This document shows positions 14,623 through 14,628 of a stretch of 14,628 bases of DNA, one piece after another. The notes beneath the pieces are model-generated. The model searched no databases, was not told where the DNA came from, and saw only the letters and a program-made list of their open reading frames with translations. Location of the stretch: positions 1 through 14,628 of the forward strand of contig JALZVC010000097.1 of NCBI GenBank assembly GCA_023301205.1. The letters are read 5' to 3'. The number at the start of each line of letters is the position of its first letter. Position 1 is the first letter of the stretch. Origin of the DNA: Flavobacteriaceae bacterium. Its GTDB lineage: Bacteria; Bacteroidota; Bacteroidia; Flavobacteriales; Flavobacteriaceae. The position numbers were made by a program, and so were the translations under genes.

Positions 14623-14628
14623 AATGTT

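Noticed and set aside
1..14628. CRISPR array, tRNA, rRNA, insertion sequence or prophage
   Set aside because: No regularly spaced repeats, cloverleaf-like sequence, transposase, integrase or phage structural gene was seen on either strand.

Overview
The window looks like chromosomal core DNA from a low-GC member of the Flavobacteriaceae (Bacteroidota), probably marine. Three things support this. The proteins are flavobacterial in character: a mitochondrial-type aconitase, a SurA-like chaperone, GldL-like transmembrane hairpins and free-standing two-component-regulator propeller repeats. Shine-Dalgarno sites are not evident. Several genes are preceded by the Bacteroidota -7 promoter element TAnnTTTG. 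I see no rRNA, tRNA, CRISPR array, insertion sequence, phage gene or integrase.

Layout, plus strand, positions 1 to about 9500. The window opens inside a SurA/PpiC-type periplasmic folding factor whose start lies off the left edge. Next comes a tight three-gene unit: a MoxR AAA+ ATPase followed at 12 and 13 bp by two 60-residue membrane proteins that resemble the transmembrane hairpin of the gliding/type IX secretion motor subunit GldL. Aconitase follows after a 309 bp AT-rich gap and ends in a strong intrinsic terminator. Then come a membrane-anchored TlpA-like thioredoxin, the succinyl-CoA ligase beta subunit sucC with its own terminator, a TerB-like helical protein, a Crp/Fnr-family regulator and a membrane fatty-acid desaturase. 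Two citric-acid-cycle enzymes therefore sit within 4 kb of each other, but as separate transcription units.

Layout, minus strand, about 9536 to 14558. Four genes run leftwards and converge on the desaturase: a lipoprotein made of seven propeller repeats with a well-formed promoter, a 3-TM protein of unknown function of about 570 residues, a 175-residue 3-TM protein with a charged tail, and a 415-residue soluble protein of unknown function. Gaps here hold inverted repeats that may be terminators or operators.

Most of the window is housekeeping. The parts most worth a second look are the MoxR plus mini-GldL unit, the split catalytic histidines in the SurA-like protein, two promoters placed so close to their ATG that the mRNAs could be leaderless, the palindromes upstream of sucC and of the propeller lipoprotein, and the three unassigned minus-strand families. 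I found no convincing complete new defence or mobile system.
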